DNA from: Rhodanobacter denitrificans
GTDB lineage: Bacteria > Pseudomonadota > Gammaproteobacteria > Xanthomonadales > Rhodanobacteraceae
Direction of reading: 5' to 3'
DNA length: 9,666 nucleotides
NCBI GenBank assembly: GCA_003241385.1
Contig: QFPO01000030.1
Coordinates: forward strand, 1 to 9,666
Below the pieces are notes generated by a model. That model was not told the DNA's origin and made no database searches. It worked only from the letters and a program-made list of their open reading frames with translations. Made by a program: the position numbers and the translations under genes. This document shows positions 1-6,831 of the stretch, piece after piece. Numbering within the stretch: the first letter of the stretch is position 1; each line of letters starts with the position of its first letter.

Positions 1-165
1 CGCTGCCCCAACTCGCTGCGCTCAGACACGGGGCAGCTCTTCGGCCTGGGCGACCTGCGATGCTCGGCTCGCTTTAGGCGCACCAACAGCCAAGAGCGAG
101 AGCAACGGCGAGAGCAAAGGCCACAGCCGCAGCAAGCGCTACAGCCACGGCAAACGTCAGAGCAT
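1..165 (+). repeat. Composite interspersed repeat, left copy (hairpin head, conserved core, 6-base-period tail)
   Basis: The copy has three parts. The head is an 8-bp inverted repeat, GCTGCCCC at 2-9 with GGGGCAGC at 30-37. The core runs over about 25-92 and contains GGCTCGCTTTAGGCGCACC. The tail, about 90-165, is a degenerate tandem array with a 6-base period around the pattern nAGCnA (units such as GAGCAA, CAGCCA, CGGCAA). By hand alignment, 25-92 matches the reverse complement of 9500-9567 at 67 of 68 positions. A diverged copy lies near 6670-6765. It sits beyond the rpsT terminator. No coding role is supported: frames through the tail only give simple dipeptide repeats. I do not recognise a named repeat family. 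Confidence 0.85.
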
Positions 166-220
166 GTGGGGCGAACGGGATCGCTGCGGGTCGATTCCCG
201 GGACGGGGAAGAACCAAACA

Positions 221-247
221 AAAAAGCCGGCTTCACGCCGGCTTTTT
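221..247 (-). terminator. Rho-independent terminator of rpsT
   Basis: AAAAAGCCGGC (221-231) and GCCGGCTTTTT (237-247) form a perfect stem around a 5-base loop. On the minus strand the hairpin ends in a run of T and lies 22 bases past the rpsT stop. The symmetric A and T runs mean it could also stop plus-strand transcripts entering from the repeat. Confidence 0.9.
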
Positions 248-269
248 CGGGTGCCGCTGTCGGCCGGGC

Positions 270-533
270 TCAGCCGAGCGCGCGGATGTGCGCGGTCAGG
301 CGGCTCTTGTGACGGGCGGCCTTGTTCTGATGGATCAGGCCACGGGCCGCATAGCGGTCCATGATCGGCTCGGCGGCGCGGAACGCGGCTTCGGCGCCGG
401 CCTTGTCCTTCGCGTCGAGGGCCTTGACGACTTTCTTGATCGCCGTACGCACCATCGAACGGGCGCTGGCGTTGCGCTGACGCGCCTGCTCGGACTGACG
501 CGCACGCTTCTTGGCGGACTTGATGTTGGCCAC
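270..533 (-). CDS. rpsT: 30S ribosomal protein S20
   Basis: The 87-residue basic protein has the length and composition of S20, which binds 16S rRNA during assembly of the small subunit. It opens MANIKSAKKRARQSE, the usual S20 N-terminus, continues through KKVVKAL and ends near IHQNKAARHKSRL, both typical of the family. The start codon is GTG (complement of CAC at 531-533). A GGAG ribosome binding site (complement of 540-543) lies 6 bases upstream, so the start is well supported. A weak start codon fits known biology: E. coli rpsT starts with UUG and is autoregulated at translation. The gene is monocistronic, with its own promoter (589-617) and terminator (221-247), and is divergent from murJ. 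Confidence 0.97.
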   Translation of the reverse strand: MANIKSAKKRARQSEQARQRNASARSMVRTAIKKVVKALDAKDKAGAEAAFRAAEPIMDRYAARGLIHQNKAARHKSRLTAHIRALG

Positions 534-543
534 TGGTTACTCC

Positions 544-579
544 AGAAATCGGGGCTGAAAGCAGAAATTGGGGCTAAAA
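544..579 (-). repeat. Two 17-base direct repeats in the rpsT leader
   Basis: AGAAATCGGGGCTGAAA (544-560) and AGAAATTGGGGCTAAAA (563-579) match at 15 of 17 positions with a 19-base period. Both fall in the predicted rpsT 5' untranslated region, between the promoter and the ribosome binding site. They may be a simple duplication or a repeated RNA element. A role in S20 feedback is speculation. Confidence 0.7.
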
Positions 580-588
580 AGGCGGGGG

Positions 589-617
589 ATTATGCGGCCT
601 CGGCGCCGATCGGTCAA
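589..617 (-). promoter_or_regulatory. Sigma70-type promoter of rpsT
   Basis: Read on the minus strand, TTGACC (complement of 612-617) is followed after exactly 17 bases by CATAAT (complement of 589-594). Each box differs from consensus at one position. Transcription would start near 582, giving a leader of about 50 bases before the GTG start of rpsT. Confidence 0.8.
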
Positions 618-646
618 GCCGGAACTGCAGGCGCCGCCACCGGGGA

Positions 647-676
647 TTGGGCGCACGCCGCCAAAAGACCGATACT
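647..676 (+). promoter_or_regulatory. Possible weak promoter for murJ
   Basis: TTGGGC (647-652) and GATACT (671-676) are spaced by 18 bases in the divergent rpsT-murJ intergenic region. The match is only moderate. It is listed because murJ needs a promoter between 534 and 766 and nothing better is visible on the plus strand. Confidence 0.25.
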
Positions 677-766
677 ACGCGCCCTTTGACCCCCTGGCTG
701 CCCGCCGATCGCCCGGATCCGGTCCGACGCTGTGCGGCGCCTCGCCTTTTTCTCACGCCCCGATCG

Positions 767-2377
767 ATGCCCGCCGCCCCCAGCCTGCTCCGCTCGATGC
801 TCAGTTTCAGCGGCGGCACCTTCGTCTCGCGCCTGCTCGGCCTGGTCCGCGAGATGGTCATCGCCTGGACCTTCGGCGCCAACGCGACCACCGATGCGTT
901 CTGGGTCGCGTTCCGGATTCCCAACTTCATGCGCCGGCTGTTCGCCGAGGGCTCGTTCGCGGCGGCGTTCGTGCCGGTGCTGACCGAGGTCAAGGAGCGC
1001 GGCAGCGCCGAGGCGCTGCGCGAGCTGATCGCGCGCGCGGCCGGCACGCTCGGCGGCATCCTGCTGGTCGTGACCGCGCTCGGCATCGTCTGCGCCGACG
1101 GCGTCACGCGCGTGTTCGCACCGGGCTCGATCGACGATCCGGCCAAGCTCGCGCTGACCTCGGACCTGCTGCGGCTGACGTTTCCGTATCTGCTGTTCAT
1201 TTCGCTGACCGCGCTGGCCGGCAGCGTGCTCAACAGCTTCCACCGCTTCGCGCTGCCGGCGCTGACGCCGGTGATCTTCAACCTCTGCATGATCGTCGGC
1301 GCGCTGTGGCTGGCGCCGCGGATGGACGTGCCGATCATGGCGCTGGGCTGGGCGATCCTGGCCGCCGGCGTATTCCAGCTGCTGTTCCAGCTGCCGGCGC
1401 TGCGCCATCTGAACCTGCTGACGCTGCCGCGCTGGGGCTGGCGCCATCCGGACGTGCAGCGGATCCTCAAGCTGATGGTGCCGACGCTGTTCGGCTCGTC
1501 GGTCGCCCAGGTCAACCTGCTGCTCGACACGCTGATCGCCTCGTTCCTGATCACCGGCTCGCAGACCTGGCTCGCGCAGACCGACCGTCTGCTGGAGTTT
1601 CCGCTCGGCCTGTTCGGCGTCGCACTCGGCACGGTGATCCTGCCGTCGCTGTCGCGCCATCACGTCGGCGCCGATCCGGACGGCTATTCGCGCGCGCTCG
1701 ACTGGGGCCTGCGCACGGCGCTGCTGATCGCGGTGCCGGCGATGCTCGGCCTGGTGCTGCTGGCCGAGCCGATCGTCTCGACGCTGTTCCAGCACGGCCG
1801 CTTCGACGCGCACGACGTCCGGATGGCCGCGCTGTCGCTGTCGGCGCTGAGCTTCGGCCTGCCGGCCTTCGTACTGGTCAAGGTGCTCGCGCCGGCGTTC
1901 TACGCGAGGCAGGACACGCGCACGCCGGTGCGCGCCGGCATCGCCGCGATGATCGCCAGCATGCTGCTCAACGGCGTCTTCGTCGGCCTGCTGCTGGTGC
2001 TCTGGCACCGTCCGCAAGACGTCGCCGACGGCTGGTTCGCCGCGCTCGACCGCGTGCCCGGCCTGCACGTCGGACTGGCGCTGGCCAGCGCGCTGGCCAG
2101 CTATCTCAATCTCGCCCTGCTCTGGCGCGCACTGCGCCGCGAAGGCGTCTACCGGCGCGCGCCGGGCTGGGGCCGCCATCTGCTGCGGCTGACGCTGGCC
2201 TGCGCGGCGATGGTCGCGGTCCTGCTGGCCGGGCTCTTCGTGTGGCACGACTGGACCCAGTGGTCGGCGGCCACGCGCCTGACGCGCCTGCTGGCGCTGA
2301 TCGCCGCGGCCGGCACCGCGTTCGTCGCGACGCTGCTCGCGCTCGGCCTGCGCCTGCGCGATCTGCGCGGACACTGA
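767..2377 (+). CDS. murJ: Lipid II flippase MurJ (MviN family)
   Basis: From the ATG at 767 the protein has 536 residues; E. coli MurJ has 511. It is very hydrophobic throughout, as expected for a 14-helix inner-membrane MOP-superfamily transporter. MurJ moves the lipid-linked peptidoglycan precursor lipid II to the outer face of the membrane. The N-terminal signature FVSRLLGLVRE and DAFWVAFRIPNFMRRLFAEG is present. By alignment from memory, R22, R28, D43, R56 and R274 (in TDRLLEFP) match the essential E. coli residues R18, R24, D39, R52 and R270, all with an offset of four. The frame is open from 647, but the family N-terminus begins near residue 1 here. An ATG at 797 is also possible but would cut into the first helix. 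No clear ribosome binding site precedes either ATG. It is the first gene of a murJ-ribF-ileS row, 77 bases before ribF. Confidence 0.95.
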   Translation: MPAAPSLLRSMLSFSGGTFVSRLLGLVREMVIAWTFGANATTDAFWVAFRIPNFMRRLFAEGSFAAAFVPVLTEVKERGSAEALRELIARAAGTLGGILLVVTALGIVCADGVTRVFAPGSIDDPAKLALTSDLLRLTFPYLLFISLTALAGSVLNSFHRFALPALTPVIFNLCMIVGALWLAPRMDVPIMALGWAILAAGVFQLLFQLPALRHLNLLTLPRWGWRHPDVQRILKLMVPTLFGSSVAQVNLLLDTLIASFLITGSQTWLAQTDRLLEFPLGLFGVALGTVILPSLSRHHVGADPDGYSRALDWGLRTALLIAVPAMLGLVLLAEPIVSTLFQHGRFDAHDVRMAALSLSALSFGLPAFVLVKVLAPAFYARQDTRTPVRAGIAAMIASMLLNGVFVGLLLVLWHRPQDVADGWFAALDRVPGLHVGLALASALASYLNLALLWRALRREGVYRRAPGWGRHLLRLTLACAAMVAVLLAGLFVWHDWTQWSAATRLTRLLALIAAAGTAFVATLLALGLRLRDLRGH

Positions 2378-2442
2378 GCGCGCAGCGCTCGAACGACGCC
2401 GCCCGGACCTGCGCGCAGACGACGGCGATGCGGGCGCCTCGC

Positions 2443-2448
2443 TATAAT
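2443..2448 (+). promoter_or_regulatory. Perfect -10 box just upstream of ribF, possible leaderless transcript
   Basis: TATAAT lies only six bases before the ribF ATG, so the usual start distance puts the first transcribed base at or next to the A of the ATG at 2455. No convincing -35 box is seen near 2420-2425 and no ribosome binding site lies before the ATG. Both facts fit a leaderless mRNA. This is inferred from spacing alone. Confidence 0.6.
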
Positions 2449-2454
2449 CGCCCG

Positions 2455-3417
2455 ATGATCCAGGTATTCGAAGGTGCCGCGGGGCCGAGTCTCGCCCCAG
2501 GCGGCAGTGTGGCGTGCGTCGGCGCGTTCGACGGCGTCCATCGCGGGCATCGCGCCCTGCTCGACCGCGTGCGCGCGCGCGCCGACGCGCGCGGCCTGCC
2601 GGCGGTCGTGGTCAGCTTCGAGCCGATTCCACGCGAGTTCTTCGCACGCGGCGCGCCACTGCTGCGGCTGTCGGACCGGCACGACAAGATCGAGCAGTTC
2701 GAGGCGGCCGGTATCGACCGGGTGCTGCTGCTCGGCTTCGACGCCGAGCTGGCCGGCTGGGACGCGCAGACCTTCATCGACCGCATCCTGATCGCGAGGC
2801 TGCAGGTGCGCGAGGTGTTCGTCGGCGCCGATTTCCGCTTCGGCCGCGACCGCCAGGGCGACATCGCCGTGCTGCGCGAGGCCGGCGAACGCGCCGGCTT
2901 CTCGGTCGAGGTGTTCCCGGAGTTCGCGCTGGACGGCGAACGCGTGCGCTCCAGCCGCATCCGCGAGAAGCTCGCGGCCGGCGACTTCGACGGCGCGGCG
3001 CATCTGCTCGGTCGCCGCTTCCGCATCGGCGGCGAGGTGGTCCACGGCCAGCAGCTCGGCCGGCGCCTGGGCTATCCGACCGCCAACATCGCGCTCGGCA
3101 CGCGGACCTCGCCGGTCGGTGGCATCTTCGCGGTGCGCGTGCACGGCCTCGACGGCGGCCCGCACCCGGGCGTCGCCAGCCTCGGCGTGCGGCCGACCGT
3201 CGACGGCGGCGGCGCACCGCTGCTCGAGGCGCATCTGTTCGACTTCGACGGCGACCTCTACGGCCGTCGTCTCGACGTGGAGTTCGTCGCCAAGCTGCGC
3301 GACGAGGAAAAATTCGCCGATCTCGACGCGCTGGTCCGGCAGATGGACCGGGACGCGGCCGAGGCGCGCACGATTCTGGGCATGCCACAGGCCGCGAAGG
3401 CCGGAGCGACTGCGTGA
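2455..3417 (+). CDS. ribF: Bifunctional riboflavin kinase / FAD synthetase
   Basis: The 320-residue protein, near the usual RibF length, makes FMN from riboflavin and ATP and then FAD from FMN and ATP in the cytoplasm. The N-terminal nucleotidyltransferase domain has GAFDGVHRGH at 23-32, the HxGH-type ATP-binding motif, and the RSSRIREKL segment that follows the adenylyltransferase core. The C-terminal riboflavin kinase domain has GYPTAN with P208-T209-A210-N211 for nucleotide and metal binding, GGIFAVRV, GVASLGVRPT, and LEAHLFDFDGDLYG with the expected catalytic E258. The ATG at 2455 is chosen because it begins the family N-terminus and follows a perfect TATAAT. The open frame runs much further upstream, but only as a shadow across murJ. 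The stop overlaps the ileS start by four bases, indicating translational coupling. Confidence 0.96.
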   Translation: MIQVFEGAAGPSLAPGGSVACVGAFDGVHRGHRALLDRVRARADARGLPAVVVSFEPIPREFFARGAPLLRLSDRHDKIEQFEAAGIDRVLLLGFDAELAGWDAQTFIDRILIARLQVREVFVGADFRFGRDRQGDIAVLREAGERAGFSVEVFPEFALDGERVRSSRIREKLAAGDFDGAAHLLGRRFRIGGEVVHGQQLGRRLGYPTANIALGTRTSPVGGIFAVRVHGLDGGPHPGVASLGVRPTVDGGGAPLLEAHLFDFDGDLYGRRLDVEFVAKLRDEEKFADLDALVRQMDRDAAEARTILGMPQAAKAGATA

Positions 3418-6299
3418 GCAAGGATTACAAGAACACCATCAACCTGCCCAAGACCGACTTCGCGATGAAGGCCGATCTGGCCAAGCGCGAGCCGGCGATG
3501 CTGGCCGACTGGTACGCCAAGGAGCGCTACCAGACGATCCAGCGCCACACCGCCGGCCGCGCGCGCGCGTTCATCCTGCACGACGGCCCGCCGTACGCGA
3601 ACGGCGTGATCCACATCGGCCACGCGGTCAACAAGGTGCTCAAGGACATCGTCGTCAAGTCCAAGCTGATGGCCGGCTTCCGCTCGCCGTACGTGCCGGG
3701 CTGGGACTGCCACGGCCTGCCGATCGAGATCGCGGTCGAGAAGGAGGTCGGCAAGGTCGGCCAGAAGGTCGACGCGGCGACGTTCCGCCAGAAGTGCCGC
3801 GAGTACGCGGCCCGGCAGATCGACCTGCAGCGCGCCGACTTCAAGCGTCTCGGCATACTCGGCGACTGGGACCACCCGTATCGCACGATGGACGCGCGCT
3901 TCGAGGCCGACATGCTGCGCGCGCTGGCGCGCATCTACGCGAACGGCCACGTGACGCGCGGCTTCAAGCCGGTGCACTGGTGCTTCGACTGCGGCTCGGC
4001 GCTGGCCGAGGCCGAGATCGAGTACGCCGACAAGATCTCGCCGGCGATCGACGTCGCCTACGATGCGGTCGATCCGCGGGCGCTCGCGGCGACGTTCGGC
4101 GTGACGCTCGACGACGACACGATCGTCGCCGTGCCGATCTGGACGACCACGCCGTGGACGCTGCCGGCGAGTCTGGCCGTCTCGCTCGGCCCCGAGCTCG
4201 AATACGTGCTGGTCGAAGGACCGCCGCGCGAGGGTCGCCGCGTGCTGCTGGTGATCGCCGCGGCGCTCGCCGACAAGGCGCTGGCGCGCTACGGGATCGA
4301 ACAGGCCGCGCCGCTGGCCGGCAGCCGGCTGGCGCCCGGCGCCGCGCTCGAGCGCGTCGAGCTGCAGCATCCGTTCTACGAGCGGCGCGTGCCGATCCTG
4401 GTCGGCGCCCACGTCAGCGCCGAGGACGGCACCGGCGCGGTTCACACCGCGCCCGGTCACGGCGTCGAGGACTTCACGGTCGCCCAGGCCTACGGCCTGA
4501 TCGAGCGCTACACCGCGTCGGAACTCAATCCGGTCGGCGGCAACGGCGTCTATCTGCCCGGCACGCCGCTGTTCGAGGGCCAGTTCATCTGGAAGGCGAA
4601 CGATGCGATCGTCGACCTGCTGCGCGGCAACGGCCACCTGCTCGCGTTCGCGAAGTTCGAGCACAGCTATCCGCACTGCTGGCGCCACAAGACGCCGATC
4701 GCGTTCCGCGCGACGCCGCAGTGGTTCATCAGCATGGAGAAGGAAGGCCTGCGCGCGACCGCGCTGGACGCGATCAAGGCGGTGCGCTGGATCCCGTCCT
4801 GGGGCGAGGAGCGCATCACCGGCATGATCGCCGGTCGTCCCGACTGGTGCATCTCGCGCCAGCGCACCTGGGGCGTGCCGATCGCGCTGTTCGTCGACAG
4901 GACGACCCAGCTGCCGCATCCGCGCAGCGTCGAGCTGTTCGAGCAGGTCGCGCAGCGCGTCGAGCGCGACGGCATCGATGCCTGGGCCGCGCTCGATCCG
5001 AGCGAGCTGATCGGCGCCGACGCCGAGCGCTACGAGAAGGTCTCCGACGTGCTCGACGTCTGGTTCGATTCCGGCGTGACGCATTACGCCGTGCTCGACC
5101 AGCGGCCCGAACTCGCGCACGGTCCGGACGACCGCATCATCTATCTGGAGGGTTCGGACCAGCATCGCGGCTGGTTCCATTCCTCGCTGCTGACCGCCTC
5201 GGCGATGCACGGCCGCGCGCCGTATCACGAGGTGCTGACGCACGGCTTCACGGTCGACCAGCACGGCCGCAAGATGTCCAAGTCGCTCGGCAACGTCATC
5301 GCGCCGCAGAAGGTCGTCGACACGCTCGGCGCCGACGTGCTGCGCCTGTGGGTCGCCTCGACCGACTACCGCAACGAGATCGCGGTCTCCGACGAGATCC
5401 TCAAGCGCGTGTCCGACGCGTACCGCCGTATCCGCAACACCGCGCGCTTCCTGCTCGGCAACCTGGACGGCTTCGATCCGGCGCAGCATCTGCTGCCGGT
5501 CGAACGCTGCCTGCTGCTCGACCAGTGGGCCGTGCAGCAGGCGCACGACGTGCAGACCGCGGTCGTGGCCGCCTACGAGCGCTACGACTTCCCGGAGATC
5601 GTGCAGCGCGTGCAGAACTTCTGCACGAACGAGATGGGCTCGCTGTATCTGGACATCACCAAGGACCGGCTCTACACGATGCCGACCGACAGCCTCGGCC
5701 GGCGCAGCGCGCAGAGCGCGATGTTCCACATCCTCGAAGCGCTGGTGCGCTGGCTGGCGCCGCTGACCAGCTTCACGGCCGAGGAGATCTGGCAATACCT
5801 GCCGGCACGCGCCGATGGCGAGCCGCGCGGCGAGTCGGTACTGCTGGAGACCTGGTACGACGGTCTCGCCGCGACACAGGGTTCGGCCGAGCGCCGCGCG
5901 TACTGGAGCGATCTGCTCGCGATCCGCGCGGCGGTGTCGAAGGTGCTCGAGGGCATGCGCGCCGCCGGCACGATCGGCGCCTCGCTGCAGGCCGAGGTCA
6001 CGCTGTACCTGGACGCGGCAGCACGGGCACGCTATGCCGACACGGCCGCCGAGCTGCGCTTCTTCTTCATCACCTCGTCGCTGACGCTGGCAGACCTGGA
6101 CGCGCGCCCGGCCGACGCGGTCCGCGCCGAACTCGACGGAATCGAGGTCTGGATCGCCGCAGGTGCGAGCGAGTCCGCCAAATGCGTGCGCTGCTGGCAC
6201 TACCGGCCGGAGGTCGGCACGTTCGCCGACGATCCGGAGCTGTGCGGGCGCTGCGTCGAGAACGTCGAGGGCGAAGGCGAGTCGCGCCACTGGTTCTGA
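3414..6299 (+). CDS. ileS: Isoleucine--tRNA ligase
   Basis: The 961-residue class I aminoacyl-tRNA synthetase charges tRNA-Ile with isoleucine and edits misactivated valine. E. coli IleS has 938 residues. The start is GTG within the GTGA overlap with the ribF stop. A GGAG site at 3403-3406, seven bases upstream, and the family N-terminus (SKDYKNTINLPKTDF) support it. Visible landmarks are PPYANGVIHIGH with HIGH at 66-69, the CP1 editing region with TTPWTLP and HTAPGHGVEDF (D353 matches the E. coli editing aspartate D342), DVWFDSG, and KMSKS at 620-624. The C-terminal zinc finger has C924, C927, C944 and C947, followed by a short tail ending HWF. The protein looks complete. Production is probably coupled to ribF. 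lspA, a common next gene, is not downstream here. Confidence 0.98.
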   Translation: MSKDYKNTINLPKTDFAMKADLAKREPAMLADWYAKERYQTIQRHTAGRARAFILHDGPPYANGVIHIGHAVNKVLKDIVVKSKLMAGFRSPYVPGWDCHGLPIEIAVEKEVGKVGQKVDAATFRQKCREYAARQIDLQRADFKRLGILGDWDHPYRTMDARFEADMLRALARIYANGHVTRGFKPVHWCFDCGSALAEAEIEYADKISPAIDVAYDAVDPRALAATFGVTLDDDTIVAVPIWTTTPWTLPASLAVSLGPELEYVLVEGPPREGRRVLLVIAAALADKALARYGIEQAAPLAGSRLAPGAALERVELQHPFYERRVPILVGAHVSAEDGTGAVHTAPGHGVEDFTVAQAYGLIERYTASELNPVGGNGVYLPGTPLFEGQFIWKANDAIVDLLRGNGHLLAFAKFEHSYPHCWRHKTPIAFRATPQWFISMEKEGLRATALDAIKAVRWIPSWGEERITGMIAGRPDWCISRQRTWGVPIALFVDRTTQLPHPRSVELFEQVAQRVERDGIDAWAALDPSELIGADAERYEKVSDVLDVWFDSGVTHYAVLDQRPELAHGPDDRIIYLEGSDQHRGWFHSSLLTASAMHGRAPYHEVLTHGFTVDQHGRKMSKSLGNVIAPQKVVDTLGADVLRLWVASTDYRNEIAVSDEILKRVSDAYRRIRNTARFLLGNLDGFDPAQHLLPVERCLLLDQWAVQQAHDVQTAVVAAYERYDFPEIVQRVQNFCTNEMGSLYLDITKDRLYTMPTDSLGRRSAQSAMFHILEALVRWLAPLTSFTAEEIWQYLPARADGEPRGESVLLETWYDGLAATQGSAERRAYWSDLLAIRAAVSKVLEGMRAAGTIGASLQAEVTLYLDAAARARYADTAAELRFFFITSSLTLADLDARPADAVRAELDGIEVWIAAGASESAKCVRCWHYRPEVGTFADDPELCGRCVENVEGEGESRHWF

Positions 6300-6358
6300 C
6301 CGCCGGCACGGTCTCTCGGCGCAGCGCCGGGGACCGCACGCAGACGCTTACAAACCTG

Positions 6359-6387
6359 TTGTCGGTCGCAAGCGGAGTGACTATACT
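6359..6387 (+). promoter_or_regulatory. Promoter of the tRNA-Thr / tRNA-Val unit
   Basis: TTGTCG (6359-6364) and TATACT (6382-6387) are separated by 17 bases. The predicted start near 6394 lies about eight bases before the first tRNA. The stretch after the -10 box (CGCGGCCCC) is a GC-rich discriminator, typical of stable-RNA promoters under stringent control. That regulation is inferred from base composition. Confidence 0.75.
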
Positions 6388-6401
6388 TCGCGGCCCCTCG
6401 A

Positions 6402-6477
<76 letters not shown>

Positions 6478-6478
6478 T

Positions 6479-6553
6479 GGGCGGTTAGCTCAGCGGTAGA
6501 GCACTGCCTTCACACGGCAGGTGTCGCAGGTTCGATCCCTGCACCGCCCACCA
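6479..6553 (+). tRNA. tRNA-Val (anticodon CAC)
   Basis: The 75-base cloverleaf has the acceptor stem GGGCGGT (6479-6485) paired with ACCGCCC (6543-6549), and an anticodon stem CTGCC/GGCAG around the loop TTCACAC. The anticodon CAC is at 6511-6513 and reads GTG. The T arm is GCAGG TTCGATC CCTGC. CCA is encoded at 6551-6553. It starts one base after the CCA of tRNA-Thr, so the pair must be separated by processing of one transcript. Confidence 0.96.
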
Positions 6554-6570
6554 TCTCGAGGAAACCGATG

Positions 6571-6608
6571 CCCCTGAAGCGCCTCCGGCGTTTCGGGGGT
6601 TTTCGTTT
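6571..6608 (+). terminator. Rho-independent terminator of the tRNA unit
   Basis: CCCCTGAAGCGCC (6571-6583) pairs with GGCGTTTCGGGGG (6587-6599) in a 13-bp stem with two G-T pairs and a 3-base loop. A T-rich run, TTTTCGTTT, follows. It lies 17 bases after the tRNA-Val gene and should end that transcript. Confidence 0.9.
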
Positions 6609-6669
6609 CTGCGCTTCTGATCGGCCGCTGCCGGGCACTATAGCCGTGTCGGCTCTTTTGCCTTCGAGT

Positions 6670-6765
6670 CGGCGCTTCTCGGCTCACTTTAGGCGCACCG
6701 GTGGCAAAAGCGGAAAGCCACGACAAGAGCTGAAGCGGGATCGAGGGCGAAAGCGAGGGTGTGAA
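6670..6765 (+). repeat. Diverged middle copy of the composite repeat
   Basis: CTCGGCTCACTTTAGGCGCACC at 6678-6699, written here in two parts as CTCGGCTCACT and TTAGGCGCACC, matches the left-copy core at 63-84 in 21 of 22 positions. A purine-rich tail follows to about 6765. It has a rough 6-base period with AGC or GGC in phase (AAAGCG, AAGAGC, TGAAGC, GAGGGC, GAAAGC). The hairpin head of the outer copies is missing or unrecognisable. The tail ends about eight bases before the protease terminator. Confidence 0.7.
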
Positions 6766-6773
6766 GAGCCAAG

Positions 6774-6801
6774 AAAAAGGCCCGCCGAAGCGGGCCTTTT
6801 T
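6774..6801 (-). terminator. Terminator of the S8 protease gene
   Basis: AAAAAGGCCCGC (6774-6785) and GCGGGCCTTTTT (6790-6801) form a perfect 12-bp stem with the loop CGAA. On the minus strand it follows the protease stop by about 30 bases and ends in a T run. Its symmetry allows function in both directions. Confidence 0.92.
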
Positions 6802-6831
6802 CGATGCAGCGTGTCGCGTGCGGTGTCCCGA

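Noticed and set aside
90..165. CRISPR-like or microsatellite array in the repeat tail
   Set aside because: Units are 6 bases with no spacers, so it is not CRISPR. The array is too degenerate for a simple microsatellite and is treated as the tail of the composite repeat.
614..2374. Long minus-strand open frame (586 codons) opposite murJ
   Set aside because: It is rich in Arg, Gln, Ala and Glu with no domain. It is the usual antisense shadow of a GC-rich gene; murJ on the other strand has clear family residues.
568..2454. Upstream extension of the ribF frame
   Set aside because: The translation is Arg/Ala/Pro-rich shadow of murJ. The RibF family N-terminus begins at the ATG at 2455.
2378..2454. 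FMN riboswitch upstream of ribF
   Set aside because: The gap is only 77 bases, has a promoter -10 box at its end and shows none of the conserved FMN aptamer helices.
3258..6290. Long minus-strand open frame (1010 codons) opposite ileS
   Set aside because: Low-complexity Arg, Ala, Val and Asp composition, no motifs, and fully antisense to a complete ileS.
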